Assembly (NCBI RefSeq): GCF_022758295.1
Contig: NZ_JALDWJ010000003.1
Location: forward strand, 124,001-188,000
DNA length: 64,000 bases
Source: Lysobacter sp. CFH 32150
Lineage (GTDB): Bacteria; Pseudomonadota; Gammaproteobacteria; Xanthomonadales; Xanthomonadaceae
Reading direction: 5' to 3'
Shown: positions 37,518 through 49,010 of the stretch, piece by piece
Layout of the letters: the number at the start of each line of letters is the position of its first letter
Position numbering within the stretch: position 1 is the first letter of the stretch
Made by a program: the position numbers and the translations under genes
Notes under the pieces: model-generated
The model's database searches: none
What the model was told of the DNA's origin: nothing
The model's input: the letters and a program-made list of their open reading frames with translations, nothing else

Positions 37518-38440
37518 GCACGTCTGTCATGAGCGTGTCTGCCATGGGCGCGCCTGCCATGAGCCGGCGCCACGCGGGGGCGGCGCTGCTGCTGGTGTTG
37601 TGGTTGATCGCGCTATTGACCGCGCTGATCGGTGCATTCGCGTTGATCGCCAAGGTTGAAGGCTTGCAGGGACGCGTGCTGCATCGCGGCGTGATCGCGG
37701 AGCAGGCCGCACGCGCGGGCATGGAGTACGCGATCACCCGCGCCAGCGAAAGCGATCCGCGCAGACAATGGCTGCCGGACGGACGCCCGTATGCCTGGCG
37801 ATTCGCAGACGCGACGCTCGAACTCAAACTGATCGATGAAAACGGCAAAGTCGATCTCAACCAGGGCGACATGACCTTGCTGACGGCGCTGATCGAAGCG
37901 GTCGGCAGCGAACGCCGCGCGGCCGAACAGGTCGCCGCCGCGATCCTGGACTGGCGCGATCCCGATTCGCTCACGCAGCCCGTCGGTGGCGCCGAGGATT
38001 CTGATTACGCCTCTGCAGAGCGCGCCTATGGGGCCAAGGACATGGCGTTCGAAAGCGTGGCCGAACTCGAACAAGTACTCGGCATGACGCCCGAGTTGTA
38101 TGCGAAGCTCGAACCGCACCTGACGGTATTCAGCGGCCGGACCCAGCCGGATCCCGCGTTTGCTTCAGCCGAAGTGCTGCGTGCGATGGGCCTGGATGCC
38201 GAACAGGTGTTGGCGCAGCGACGGGCCTGGGATCCGGCTTCCGGTGCACCCGCACCGACGCTGCCGGGCGGGCCGCCGCTCGTGGGCAGCAACAGCGGCA
38301 CGTATAGTATCGACAGCCGCGCACGCCTTCGCGATGGACGCGAAGCAGTGCTGCGAGTGGTGGTGCGTGCCGGTGGGAACGGCGTGCCGGGATCGGCGTA
38401 TACGCCGCTGCGTTGGGAGGAAGGAGCATCGCCACGATGA
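37514..38440 (+). CDS. gspK: Minor pseudopilin GspK
   Basis: This 308-residue tip pseudopilin has its cleavage site after G22, with a stem [19 protein letters not shown] that has Leu and not Glu at +5, the usual exception for Gsp[14 protein letters not shown] and DWRDPDS are typical GspK lines. The first 50 bases are an imperfect 15-base tandem repeat giving four in-frame ATG codons (37514, 37529, 37544, 37559), so the true start is uncertain; the first overlaps the gspJ stop. Confidence 0.92.
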   Translation: MSTSVMSVSAMGAPAMSRRHAGAALLLVLWLIALLTALIGAFALIAKVEGLQGRVLHRGVIAEQAARAGMEYAITRASESDPRRQWLPDGRPYAWRFADATLELKLIDENGKVDLNQGDMTLLTALIEAVGSERRAAEQVAAAILDWRDPDSLTQPVGGAEDSDYASAERAYGAKDMAFESVAELEQVLGMTPELYAKLEPHLTVFSGRTQPDPAFASAEVLRAMGLDAEQVLAQRRAWDPASGAPAPTLPGGPPLVGSNSGTYSIDSRARLRDGREAVLRVVVRAGGNGVPGSAYTPLRWEEGASPR

Positions 38441-39609
38441 CCGCGTTGAGCGACCGCGTAGGACGCTTTACCGCCCGCATGCAACCGGGCGCGGGCGGCT
38501 TGCTGGCATGGTGGGGACGTTCGTTGGCCGCCTGGCTGCCGGCGCGCTGGCGCGCCGCGCTCGGCTTCGGCCGCGATCGACTGCTGCTGGGCGAAGACGA
38601 CGATGCGCTGCAGCTGCGCCTGGAAAGCGGCGACGGCGTGCGTGACCTCGGTCGCCTGCCGTTACTGGGCGGCCTCGGTTTCGAGAACGATCCGCTCACG
38701 TCCGTCTTGCATTCGACCATTGCCGATCTGCCGCGTTGGCTGGTCCTGCCAGCCGCGGCCGGCCTGCGTCGGCGCCTGACCTTGCCTGCCGCTGCCGCCG
38801 AACGTCTCCGCGACGTGGTGTCGTTCGAGATCGATCGGCAGACCCCGTTCACTGCCGATGCGGTCGCATTCGACGCTCGCATCCTCGGCCGCCGCGCCAG
38901 CGACGGGCAACTCGATGTCGAACTGGTCGCGGTGCCGCGAGCCAGCCTGCAGCCACGGCTGGACGCGCTCGGCCCGCTGGCTGCGACGCTGTCGGGCATC
39001 GAGCTCGCCGACAGTGCAGGTACGCCGCTCGGCGTCAACCTGCTGCCATTGGCGCAACGGCGCCAGCGCGCCGATCCATGGCAGCTTTGGAACTGGGCAC
39101 TGGTGGCGTTCGCGCTGATCGCGCTCGGCATCGGCCTCTGGCAGGTGCTGGCCAACCGCCGCGCTGCCGCCGATGCGTTCAAGGCAAGTGTCGATGCCCG
39201 CACCCCGGATGCCCAGCGCGCCGCGGCACAACTGCGCCGACTGGTCGACGCCGTCGAAGGTCAGAACTTCCTCGACCAAAGCCGCAGCGGCCGTCCCAGT
39301 GCGATCGAGATCATGGACGAGCTCAGCCACCGACTGCCCGACAGCACTTATCTGGAAAAACTCGCGATCGAGAACGACAAGCTGCTGCTGATCGGATTGA
39401 GTAGCGAGGCTTCGTCGCTGGTCGACCGGCTCGATGACTCCAAGCTGTGGCGCGCAGTCGCCCTTACCGGCGCACTGCAGCCCGATCCGCGCACGAACCG
39501 CGATCGCTTCACCCTCACGGCCGATCTCGCCATCGCCGCCCCGCCTGCGCCACAGAAGTCTTCATCACCCCAGGAGGCCGCCGATGCCGGCAACGCCGCT
39601 GCCCGCTGA
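38437..39609 (+). CDS. gspL: Type II secretion protein GspL
   Basis: This 390-residue inner membrane protein joins the ATPase to the periplasmic assembly. It has a cytoplasmic actin-like domain (about residues 30-205), one membrane helix (about 218-242, [21 protein letters not shown]) and a periplasmic ferredoxin-like domain. A strong GGGAGGAAGGAG ribosome site and ATGA overlap support ATG 38437. It overlaps gspM by 26 bases. Confidence 0.9.
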   Translation: MTALSDRVGRFTARMQPGAGGLLAWWGRSLAAWLPARWRAALGFGRDRLLLGEDDDALQLRLESGDGVRDLGRLPLLGGLGFENDPLTSVLHSTIADLPRWLVLPAAAGLRRRLTLPAAAAERLRDVVSFEIDRQTPFTADAVAFDARILGRRASDGQLDVELVAVPRASLQPRLDALGPLAATLSGIELADSAGTPLGVNLLPLAQRRQRADPWQLWNWALVAFALIALGIGLWQVLANRRAAADAFKASVDARTPDAQRAAAQLRRLVDAVEGQNFLDQSRSGRPSAIEIMDELSHRLPDSTYLEKLAIENDKLLLIGLSSEASSLVDRLDDSKLWRAVALTGALQPDPRTNRDRFTLTADLAIAAPPAPQKSSSPQEAADAGNAAAR

Positions 39610-40219
39610 GCGCGACCGCTGGCTGGCGCTGGGCCTGCTGCTGGCGGTGCTCGCGCTCGCCTACCTGGTGCTGGTGCATCCGTGGTGGACTGCGCCGATG
39701 CAGGAGGTCAACGCCCGCATCGCCGCACTGCAGGACCGCGAGCTGCGCCTGCGCACGCAATTGCAGCAGGCGCCGGAAGTCGAGCGCCGCTTGCAACAGG
39801 TACTGGCAGCCCAGCGTGCGCGCCCGGGTTTCCTGCCCGAAGCGACACCGGAATCCGCCACCGCCGGCCTGGTGCAGCGGTTGGAAACCGTGGTCGTGCA
39901 GGCCAGCCCGGGCAATCGCAGTTGCGCGATCACCAATCGCTCGCCGCTGACTGAATCGCGACCGGAACGCTTCACCCGCGTCACCGTGCAGGTGCGGTTG
40001 CGCTGCGGCGCGCCGGAGCTCGCGGCGGTGTTGCACGCACTCGAAGCCGGTACGCCACGCGTTTTCGTCGACAACCTCAATGTGTTGGCGCAGCGGTATT
40101 TCTTCCTGCCGGGACAGAACCGCTCGCAAAGCGGCGGGCTCGATGTCAGCTTCGACTTGTATGGTTACGTCGCACCGAGACCCGGTGCACCGGCGGCGGG
40201 GGTGACCCGTGCGCGTTGA
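39584..40219 (+). CDS. gspM: Type II secretion protein GspM
   Basis: This 211-residue protein has one membrane helix near the N-terminus (LALGLLLAVLALAYLVLVHPW), a coiled-coil stretch, and a periplasmic ferredoxin-like domain, the build of GspM, the partner of GspL. The start lies inside gspL. Confidence 0.88.
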   Translation: MPATPLPAERDRWLALGLLLAVLALAYLVLVHPWWTAPMQEVNARIAALQDRELRLRTQLQQAPEVERRLQQVLAAQRARPGFLPEATPESATAGLVQRLETVVVQASPGNRSCAITNRSPLTESRPERFTRVTVQVRLRCGAPELAAVLHALEAGTPRVFVDNLNVLAQRYFFLPGQNRSQSGGLDVSFDLYGYVAPRPGAPAAGVTRAR

Positions 40220-40997
40220 CACCGCCGGTCCGCGTACCTGGTTGCTGGCCACGTTTGCCGGCTGGGCGTTGCTGTTGTGGCTGCTGGCGCTGCTCGGCAT
40301 GGGTGGCAACATCGCCCGGCTGGATGACGATCCTGCCCTGCTGCAGCGCTTGCCGACGCCACGCGCGCCGGCACCGGAGCGGATCGGACCGCCGACGCAA
40401 TATGCCGAGATCGCCGCGCGACCACTGTTCGCGGAAGATCGCCGGCCGCAGCTGTTCTCGCTGCAGCCCGAGGGCGATGCGGCGCAAGCACAGGCCTTCG
40501 ACTTCGTCCTGACAAGCGTGTTGATCACGCCGTCGCTGAAGATGGCCATCGTGCAACCAGCTGCCGGAGGCGAATCGATCCGGATGAAGTTGGGCGAGGC
40601 ACCGGCGGAAGCACAGGGTTGGCGGCTGGTGACGTTGAATTCGCGCAGCGCCGTTTTCGAAGGCCCGCAAGGGCAGAAGACGCTCGACCTGCGCGTCTTC
40701 GACGGCCAGGGCGGCGAGGCGCCGACGGCAGTAGCCAGGCCGGCGACTGCGACGGCGGTCCAGCGCCCCGACCAGCCTGAGGTCGCCGTGGAGCAGCCCG
40801 CCCCCGCTACGCGCCCAGCGACGCCACCGCCAGCACCCGCTACAACCACGCCGCCCAAACAACCCGCTGTCGCCGGCGAAGCGCCGATGACCCCTGAAGC
40901 GCAGATGGAAGCGATCCGCAAACGCATCGAAGCGCGCCGTGCGCAGCTGCGTGCGGAAGCCCAACGCGATCAAGCAGCGCCGCCAAAAACAAAATGA
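40209..40997 (+). CDS. gspN: Type II secretion protein N (XpsN-like, with GspC-type HR domain)
   Basis: This 262-residue protein has an N-terminal membrane helix (TWLLATFAGWALLLWLLALLG) and then a homology-region-like domain with LTSVLITPSLKMAIV, MKLGE and GWRLVTLNSRSAVF. This fits the GspC HR domain that contacts the secretin. A Pro/Ala-rich C-terminal tail ends in charged helix. In Xanthomonas, XpsN occupies this operon position and takes the place of GspC. It starts with GTG inside gspM and overlaps gspD by ATGA. Confidence 0.85.
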   Translation: MRVDTAGPRTWLLATFAGWALLLWLLALLGMGGNIARLDDDPALLQRLPTPRAPAPERIGPPTQYAEIAARPLFAEDRRPQLFSLQPEGDAAQAQAFDFVLTSVLITPSLKMAIVQPAAGGESIRMKLGEAPAEAQGWRLVTLNSRSAVFEGPQGQKTLDLRVFDGQGGEAPTAVARPATATAVQRPDQPEVAVEQPAPATRPATPPPAPATTTPPKQPAVAGEAPMTPEAQMEAIRKRIEARRAQLRAEAQRDQAAPPKTK

Positions 40998-43222
40998 GAG
41001 TGCGAGCCATGAACCTTCGACCCAATCTCGCAGCACTGTTAGGCGCGGCCCTCGTCACGGTCCTGGCCAGCTGTGCCAGCGCGCCGACACCGACCGTGCA
41101 GCGCGGCGGACATATGCCGCCCGCCTCGACATCCGCGGGCACGCAGGTCACGCCCCTGCCCAAGGAAGCGGAGCCAGAAGCGGCCAGTCCGCAAGCGCAG
41201 ATCCGTCGTGGCACGGGCCAGGTGATCAATCGCGCCGCGGCGAGTGCGCCGCCACCGAACCTGGGCGGCACCTCCGGCGCAGCGACCTTCAACTTCGAAG
41301 GCGAATCCGTCCAGGCGGTGGTCAAGGCCATCCTTGGCGACATGCTCGGGCAGAACTACGTCATCGCGCCCGGCGTGCAGGGAACGGTCACCTTGGCGAC
41401 GCCGCACCCGGTGAGCCCGGCCAAGGCACTGTCGCTGCTGGAGATGGTGCTGGGCTGGAACAACGCGCGCATGGTCTACAGCGATGGGCGCTACAACATC
41501 GTCCCGGCCGACACCGCGCTCGCCGGTACCGTCGCACCGCGCACCGGCTCGCCTGCGCTGGCGCGTGGCTACGAGGCGCGGGTGGTGCCGCTGCGCTACA
41601 TCTCCGCCGAGGAGATGAAGAAAGTACTGACGCCCTACGCACGGCCGAACGCGATCGTCAGTACCGACAACGCCCGCAACGTCATCACCATCGCCGGTAC
41701 CCGCGCCGAGCTCGAGAACTACCTGCGCACGATCGAGATCTTTGACGTCGACTGGCTCTCGGGCATGTCGGTCGGTGTATTCCCACTGAAGTCGGGCAAG
41801 GCCAGCAAGGTCGTCGCCGACCTCGAAAAAGTCTTCGGTGAACAGAGCAAGACTCCGGTTGCCGGCATGTATCGCTTCATGCCGCTCGACGGCGCGAATG
41901 CGGTGTTGGTGATCACGCCGCAGCCGAGTTACCTCGACGACATCCAGCAGTGGCTGGAGCGCATCGAAGGCGCCGGTGGCGAGGTGCAGCTGTATTCGTA
42001 CGAACTGAAGTACGTCAAGGCCAAGGATCTCGCCGACCGCCTCTCCGAAGTCTTTGGCGGCGGCCGCAGCGGCGGCGGCAGCGATGGCGGCAGTGTCCCA
42101 TCGCTGATGCCGGGGCTGGAGCCGACCGAGATCAAGGACAGCGGTGACGGTAGTTCCAGCAGTGCGCAGGTCGGCGGCGGCCTTGGTGAGGGACAGCTGT
42201 CGCTGAGCCCGAACCGTGGCGGCGGCAATGGCAGCGTCACGCTCGAAGTCGAAGGCGACCGTGTCGGCGTGTCCGCAGTGGACGAAACCAACACTCTGCT
42301 GGTGCGCGCCAGCCCGAGCGCATGGAAATCGATCCGGGAAGTGATCGATCGCCTCGACGTGATGCCGTTGCAGGTGCATATCGAAGCGCAGGTCGCCGAA
42401 GTGAAACTGACCGGTGCGCTTGAATACGGGGTCAACTGGTATTTCGAGAACCTGATCCCGGGCCTGCCCGGCGCCGTTGCTGGGGATGGCCATACCGCAA
42501 GCGATCTACGCGGGCGCGCGCGCAGCCGTGGCATCTGGGGCGACACCGGCGGCAGTGCCGGCAGTCCCGATGGCCTGATCTGGAATTTCCTCGGCAAGAA
42601 TGGCGCAGCCGTGATTCATGCCCTCGATGAGGTCACCGATGTGCAGTTGCTGCAGACCCCGTCGGTGGTGGTGCGCAACAACGTCGAGGCCACGCTCAAC
42701 GTCGGCAGCCGGATTCCGATCTCGTCGGTCACGTTCAATCCAAATAGCGGCAGCGACGGCAACACCTTCAGCCAGGTGCAATACCTCGACACCGGCGTGA
42801 TCCTCAAGGTGCGGCCGCGGGTGACGAAGGACGGCATGGTGTTCCTGGACATCGTGCAGGAAGTCAGCTCGCCGGGCGGCGAACCGGACGACAACGGCAA
42901 CGTCCGCATCGATACGCGGCGGCTGAAGACGGAGGCTGCGATCCAGAGTGGTGAGACGGTCATGCTTGCGGGCCTGATCCAGGATGGCGTCACGCGCGGC
43001 TCGTCCGGTGTCCCCGGGCTCAGCCGGATTCCGATTATCGGGAGCCTGTTCGGTACGCAGTCATCGGCGACCGACCGCAGCGAAGTGATCGTGCTGTTGA
43101 CCCCGACCATCATCCGCAATCCACAGGAAGCACGCGACCTGACCGACGAATACGGCCGTCGCTTCCGCGCGCTTGAACCGCTGAACAGGAAGGGCAAGCC
43201 CCTGCCGCCGCAAGCGCAGTGA
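40994..43222 (+). CDS. gspD: Type II secretion secretin GspD, lipoprotein type
   Basis: This 742-residue outer membrane secretin channel has a lipobox LASC with Cys at residue 27, so it is likely self-targeted as a lipoprotein, as described for XpsD. N0 (about 96-170) and N1-N3 domains follow; a Gly/Ser-rich stretch (about 355-420) interrupts N3. The secretin core includes VPGLSRIPIIGSLFG. The start at 40994 overlaps gspN; an internal ATG at 41009 is possible. No gspO is present; the prepilin peptidase must be elsewhere. Confidence 0.95.
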   Translation: MRVRAMNLRPNLAALLGAALVTVLASCASAPTPTVQRGGHMPPASTSAGTQVTPLPKEAEPEAASPQAQIRRGTGQVINRAAASAPPPNLGGTSGAATFNFEGESVQAVVKAILGDMLGQNYVIAPGVQGTVTLATPHPVSPAKALSLLEMVLGWNNARMVYSDGRYNIVPADTALAGTVAPRTGSPALARGYEARVVPLRYISAEEMKKVLTPYARPNAIVSTDNARNVITIAGTRAELENYLRTIEIFDVDWLSGMSVGVFPLKSGKASKVVADLEKVFGEQSKTPVAGMYRFMPLDGANAVLVITPQPSYLDDIQQWLERIEGAGGEVQLYSYELKYVKAKDLADRLSEVFGGGRSGGGSDGGSVPSLMPGLEPTEIKDSGDGSSSSAQVGGGLGEGQLSLSPNRGGGNGSVTLEVEGDRVGVSAVDETNTLLVRASPSAWKSIREVIDRLDVMPLQVHIEAQVAEVKLTGALEYGVNWYFENLIPGLPGAVAGDGHTASDLRGRARSRGIWGDTGGSAGSPDGLIWNFLGKNGAAVIHALDEVTDVQLLQTPSVVVRNNVEATLNVGSRIPISSVTFNPNSGSDGNTFSQVQYLDTGVILKVRPRVTKDGMVFLDIVQEVSSPGGEPDDNGNVRIDTRRLKTEAAIQSGETVMLAGLIQDGVTRGSSGVPGLSRIPIIGSLFGTQSSATDRSEVIVLLTPTIIRNPQEARDLTDEYGRRFRALEPLNRKGKPLPPQAQ

Positions 43223-44058
43223 ATGCAGCTGCGCTACCGGTGGTGGTGCTGCCGGTAGGCGTCGACGACGACGCGCTCGATGCCTGCCTCGGCGCACTTG
43301 AGGCAGGCACACCACCAGGCACGCGCGTATGGCTCGCCGATGATGCCCAGGCCGGCCCGCGCGGGTTGGCCATCATCGAACGCTGGCTCGAGCGCACCGC
43401 GCTGCAGGCGCATTACACCCGTCGCCAGCGCATGTTCGGCGAGGTCGCACACCTGGATGAAGTGCTGCAGGCCTGTGGCAACGCCGATGTCGTCGTGCTC
43501 GCGCCGGATGCGATTCCCACGCCGGGCTGGCTGCAGCAACTTGGCGCCTGCTTCGCCCGCGATGCCGCCATCGCCACCGCGACGCCGTGGAGCAACGCCG
43601 GCGAAACCGCGTCCTGGCCACGCATCGGCGAGATTGCACCAGCGCCCGATGACGCGGGGCAATTCGCGCGCGCCTGCGCCGCGATGCCACCGTTGCATCC
43701 CGAACTTCCCGCCGCCGTCAGCCACGCCGTGGCCTTGCGCGGCTCCGCACGCAAGCGCGCCGGCGGTCTCGACGCCGCCAGCTATGGCTCCTGGTATGCA
43801 GCGCTGATCGACCTGTCGTTGCGCATGAGTGGCCTCGGTTGGCGCAATGTGCTTTGCGAAACCGCCTTCGTCGCCCGTGTCGGTGAGGGTGCCCCCTTCG
43901 ACGGCGACCTCGATGCGCTCGCCGCGCGCTGGCCCGCCTGGCACGCGCGCCTGGCGCAATTCCTGATGGACGACCCGCTGCATGCAATGCGCGCGCAACT
44001 GGTGCAATTGCTGGCCACCGTCGGCCCACCGATGCCGCAACGGGACCTGTTCACATGA
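43219..44058 (+). CDS. Glycosyltransferase family 2-like protein
   Basis: This 279-residue protein has the GT-A lines ADVVVLAPDAIPTPGWLQQL and ATATPWSNAGETASWP, as in family 2 glycosyltransferases of the type found in large polysaccharide clusters. The usual D-x-D is represented only by APDAI, so activity is uncertain. GTG 43219 overlaps the secretin stop as GTGA, and its own stop overlaps the next transferase by ATGA. It is therefore tied to the secretion operon. Sugar donor and acceptor are unknown. Confidence 0.75.
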   Translation: MNAAALPVVVLPVGVDDDALDACLGALEAGTPPGTRVWLADDAQAGPRGLAIIERWLERTALQAHYTRRQRMFGEVAHLDEVLQACGNADVVVLAPDAIPTPGWLQQLGACFARDAAIATATPWSNAGETASWPRIGEIAPAPDDAGQFARACAAMPPLHPELPAAVSHAVALRGSARKRAGGLDAASYGSWYAALIDLSLRMSGLGWRNVLCETAFVARVGEGAPFDGDLDALAARWPAWHARLAQFLMDDPLHAMRAQLVQLLATVGPPMPQRDLFT

Positions 44059-44909
44059 ACACGCTCGCTGGCATCGCCGCAGTCGTGGTCACTTATCGCA
44101 GCATCGAGACGATCGACGACTGCCTGGCACGTCTGCGCGCCGCGGAGGACGTGACCGAGATCCGTGTCGTCGACAATGGTTCCGACGATGGCACCCTGAC
44201 CAGTGTGCAGCGCCATGCCGCGGCCGATTCGCGGGTACGTTTCATTGCCAATCCCGACAATCCCGGTTTCGCCGTGGCCTGCAACCAGGGCGCAGCCGAC
44301 AGCCATGCGCCGTGGCTGGCCTTCGTCAATCCCGATTGCCTGGTCGAAACCGATTCGCTTGCGCGGCTGCAGGCACACGCAGCTGTGCTTGGCGATGCAT
44401 TGCTCGGCGCCGACCTGGTCGATGAAGACGGCGTGCGCGATGCGGCCGCGCGCCGCCACGATCCGCACTTCGCCGCGATGCTGCGCGCGCCGTCGGCGGC
44501 GCGGCTTGGCGTGCCGGTCGATGCCTCGCGGATCGTGCAGCCTGTACAGGCGATTTCCGGCGCGCTGATGCTGTTGCCGCGTGCGTTGTTCGAACGCATC
44601 AGCGGTTTCGACACGGGCTATCGCCTGCATGCGGAAGATCTCGACCTGTGCCGGCGTGTGCGTGAAGCCGGTGCCGCGGTCGCCGTCGCCAACGACGTGC
44701 GCGTGATGCACGTGCGCGGCGTTTCGTCACGCTCGAAGCCATTGTTCGTCGAATGGCACAAGCATCGCGGCCTGTGGCGTTATTTCCGCAAGTTCGAAGC
44801 ATCGCAGCGCGGCCTGCTCACGCGCTGCGCGGTGTTCGCCTTGATCTGGGGCCGCTACCCGTTCGCCACGCTGCGCGCGTTGCTGCGTTCATCGCAGGGT
44901 GGGCTTTAG
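44055..44909 (+). CDS. Glycosyltransferase family 2 (rhamnosyltransferase-like)
   Basis: This 284-residue family 2 transferase has VVVTYRSIETIDDCLA, IRVVDNGSDDGT, NPDNPGFAVACNQGA, FVNPDCLVE (the D-x-D-like site) and the acceptor loop FDTGYRLHAEDLDLCRR. Such enzymes add rhamnose or related sugars to polysaccharide or protein-linked glycans. The final residues (SSQGGL) and the stop codon lie within a REP palindrome, so the C-terminus was probably shortened or changed by that repeat. It is the last gene of the secretion transcript. Confidence 0.9.
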   Translation: MNTLAGIAAVVVTYRSIETIDDCLARLRAAEDVTEIRVVDNGSDDGTLTSVQRHAAADSRVRFIANPDNPGFAVACNQGAADSHAPWLAFVNPDCLVETDSLARLQAHAAVLGDALLGADLVDEDGVRDAAARRHDPHFAAMLRAPSAARLGVPVDASRIVQPVQAISGALMLLPRALFERISGFDTGYRLHAEDLDLCRRVREAGAAVAVANDVRVMHVRGVSSRSKPLFVEWHKHRGLWRYFRKFEASQRGLLTRCAVFALIWGRYPFATLRALLRSSQGGL

Positions 44910-44961
44910 CCCACCATCGCGGAATCCACGGTGGAAAACGGTGGGCTAAAGCCCACCCTAC
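44894..44961. repeat. REP-type palindrome at the end of the glycosyltransferase gene
   Basis: Arms at 44894-44915 and 44940-44961 are 22-base inverted copies with one mismatch, each a palindrome around GTGGGCTTTAGCCCAC. It is the same family as the element at 1583-1645. It supplies the glycosyltransferase stop codon (44907-44909) and ends three bases from the pyrF stop. Confidence 0.85.
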
Positions 44962-44963
44962 GC

Positions 44964-45806
44964 TCAACGATAGCGATTGATCTCGTCGCGCAGCGCCTTC
45001 GCGGCATCGCGCGCGGCGTCGGCGAAACCGTCGCCGGATGAGGCATACAGGATCGCGCGCGAGGAGCTGACGATCAGTCCGGTGCCATCGGCGGTCTTCG
45101 CATTCGTCACCACCGCCTCGACATCGCCGCCCTGCGCGCCGACGCCCGGCACCAGGAACGGCACGTCGCCGACGATCGCACGCACTTCGCGCAACTGCTC
45201 GGGCCAGGTTGCACCGACCACCAGCGCACAATTGCCGTTGCCGTTCCACTCGCGCGCGACTTTTTCGGCGACGTGCTGGTATAGCGGTCTAGAAGCCGGC
45301 GGGCGGCCATCGCGGCCGTGATCCGACACACAGAGGTCCTGCAGGTCGCCAGCGCCTGGGTTCGACGTGCGGCACAGGATCACTACGCCGCGTTCGGCGC
45401 GATCGAGGAAGGGCTGCACGGAGTCGCGGCCGAGATAGGGGTTCGCCGTCACCGCATCGGCGCCGTAACGATCGAAGGCTTCGGTGGCGTAGTGCTGGGC
45501 CGTGCTGCCGATGTCGCCGCGCTTGCTGTCGAGGATCACCGGGACGCCGGGATGCATCGCGTGGATGTGCGCGATGAGGCGTTGCAGTGCGTCCTCGGCG
45601 CCGAGCGCGGCGAAGTGTGCGATCTGCGGCTTGAAGCTGCAGGCGTATTCGGCGGTGGCGTCGACGATGGCGCGGCTGAAGTTGAAGACCGCATCGGGGT
45701 CGTTGGCGAACTTCCCCGGGAACTTCGCCGGCTCCGGATCGAGCCCGACGCAGACCAGCGAGTTGGCCAGTTCCCAGCGCGTGCGCAGTGCCTGCATGAA
45801 GCCCAT
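44964..45806 (-). CDS. pyrF: Orotidine 5'-phosphate decarboxylase (type 2)
   Basis: This 280-residue enzyme makes UMP from OMP in pyrimidine synthesis. LVCVGLDPEPAKFP near the N-terminus and the catalytic line DSKRGDIGSTAQHYA with the Asp/Lys pair place it in the longer type 2 group, as in Xanthomonas and mycobacteria, and not the 230-residue E. coli type. ATG 45806 has a GGAGAGG ribosome site at good spacing; earlier in-frame ATGs run into it or the REP upstream. Confidence 0.94.
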   Translation of the reverse strand: MGFMQALRTRWELANSLVCVGLDPEPAKFPGKFANDPDAVFNFSRAIVDATAEYACSFKPQIAHFAALGAEDALQRLIAHIHAMHPGVPVILDSKRGDIGSTAQHYATEAFDRYGADAVTANPYLGRDSVQPFLDRAERGVVILCRTSNPGAGDLQDLCVSDHGRDGRPPASRPLYQHVAEKVAREWNGNGNCALVVGATWPEQLREVRAIVGDVPFLVPGVGAQGGDVEAVVTNAKTADGTGLIVSSSRAILYASSGDGFADAARDAAKALRDEINRYR

Positions 45807-45828
45807 CGTCATCCTCTCCAAGCCCGAC

Positions 45829-45895
45829 CTGTGGGAGCGACGTGAGTCGCGATGCATTTCCGCAGGTCAATCGCGACTTACGTCGCTCCCACAGG
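45829..45895. repeat. REP-type palindrome between pyrF and ettA
   Basis: Inverted arms of about 23 bases (CTGTGGGAGCGACGT and its complement at the far side) enclose an 18-base centre. It resembles the GTGGGAGCGAC palindromes common in Xanthomonadales and Pseudomonas. It lies directly upstream of pyrF and 17 bases after ettA. Confidence 0.8.
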
Positions 45896-45912
45896 AATAC
45901 AAGAACATACGA

Positions 45913-47580
<1,668 letters not shown>

Positions 47581-47755
47581 GGGAGCTCCGCAGGGGGACG
47601 GCGGCGCCTGCATCGCGGGCGCCGTGAAGGAATTTCGGGATGGCGCCGATTATCCCGGAACGGGCTGGGTCGTGCCAGCTTTGGTGCCACCTCGATGGCC
47701 GTAAATCCGCGCTACAGCTACAATTTGCGCTTCCCCGACCCCCTCTGGAGCGCCG

Positions 47756-49006
47756 ATGTTCCCCCGTGATGCCCGCATCGAAGGCTTTGACCCCGAACTC
47801 GCCCAGGCCATCGCCAACGAGAACCGCCGCCAGGAAGACCACGTCGAGCTCATCGCGTCCGAGAACTACGCCAGCCCGCGGGTGATGGAGGCGCAGGGCA
47901 GCCAGCTCACCAACAAGTACGCCGAGGGCTATCCGGGCAAGCGTTATTACGGTGGCTGCGAATACGTCGATGTCGCCGAACAGCTGGCGATCGACCGTGT
48001 AAAAAAACTCTTCGGCGCCGATTACGCCAACGTGCAGCCGCATTCGGGTTCGCAGGCCAACCAGGCGGTGTACCTCGCGCTGCTGCAGCCGGGCGACACC
48101 ATCCTCGGCATGTCGCTGGCCCACGGCGGTCACCTGACCCACGGCGCCAAGGTCAACATCAGCGGCAAGTTGTTCAACGCCGTGCAGTACGGCGTCAACG
48201 ACCAGGGCCTGATCGATTACGACGAAGTCGAGCGCCTAGCGCTGGAACACAAGCCGAAGATGGTCGTCGCCGGGTTCTCCGCGTACTCGCAGGTCATCGA
48301 CTGGGCGCGCTTCCGCGCCATCGCCGACAAGGTGAATGCATACCTGTTCGTCGACATGGCCCACGTCGCCGGGCTGATCGCCGCCGGCGTCTATCCGAAT
48401 CCGGTGCCGCACGCGCACATCGTCACCTCGACCACGCACAAGACCCTGCGCGGTCCGCGCGGCGGCATCATCGTCGCCAAGGCTGACGCCGAGATCGAGA
48501 AGAAGCTGCAGTCGATCGTGTTCCCGGGCATCCAGGGCGGGCCGCTGATGCACGTGATCGCGGCCAAGGCGGTTGCCTTCAAGGAAGCGCTGGAACCGGA
48601 GTTCACTGCCTACCAGCAGCAGGTCGTGAAGAATGCGCAGGCGATGGCGAAGACCATGATCGCGCGCGGCTACAAGATCGTCTCTGGCGGCACCGAGAAC
48701 CACCTGATGCTGGTCGACATGATCGGCAAGCCGATCACCGGAAAGGTCGCCGAAGAGGCATTGGGCAAGGCCCACATCACCGTCAACAAGAACGCGGTGC
48801 CAAACGATCCGCAGAAGCCGTTCGTGACTTCGGGTCTGCGCATCGGCACGCCGGCGGTCACCACGCGCGGTTACAAGGAACCGGATTGCGTCGCGCTGGC
48901 GAACTGGATCTGCGACGTGCTCGACAACCCGAACGACGACAAGGTCATCGCCGGGGTGCGCGAGAACGTGACGCTGCAGTGCCGACAATTCCCGGTATAC
49001 GGATAA
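47756..49006 (+). CDS. glyA: Serine hydroxymethyltransferase
   Basis: This 416-residue PLP enzyme makes glycine and 5,10-methylene-THF from serine. The PLP lysine lies in [15 protein letters not shown] at about residue 229, and [11 protein letters not shown] and the N-terminal [19 protein letters not shown] are conserved. A TACAAT -10-like box lies at 47719-47724. It is followed after four bases by nrdR, a linkage common in proteobacteria (glyA-nrdR-ribD). Confidence 0.97.
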   Translation: MFPRDARIEGFDPELAQAIANENRRQEDHVELIASENYASPRVMEAQGSQLTNKYAEGYPGKRYYGGCEYVDVAEQLAIDRVKKLFGADYANVQPHSGSQANQAVYLALLQPGDTILGMSLAHGGHLTHGAKVNISGKLFNAVQYGVNDQGLIDYDEVERLALEHKPKMVVAGFSAYSQVIDWARFRAIADKVNAYLFVDMAHVAGLIAAGVYPNPVPHAHIVTSTTHKTLRGPRGGIIVAKADAEIEKKLQSIVFPGIQGGPLMHVIAAKAVAFKEALEPEFTAYQQQVVKNAQAMAKTMIARGYKIVSGGTENHLMLVDMIGKPITGKVAEEALGKAHITVNKNAVPNDPQKPFVTSGLRIGTPAVTTRGYKEPDCVALANWICDVLDNPNDDKVIAGVRENVTLQCRQFPVYG

Positions 49007-49010
49007 GTCA

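Noticed and set aside
40209-40997. Classical GspC
   Set aside because: It has a GspC-like HR domain, but its position before gspD and its overall form fit the XpsN type, so it is named GspN with that note.
41039-42493. Minus-strand frame of 484 codons inside gspD
   Set aside because: No domain, and fully antisense to the secretin gene.
44055-44909. Frameshifted or broken glycosyltransferase
   Set aside because: The catalytic domain is intact to the acceptor loop; only the extreme C-terminus meets the REP, so it is kept as a gene.
47581-47755. Glycine riboswitch before glyA
   Set aside because: The leader is short and lacks recognisable aptamer cores.
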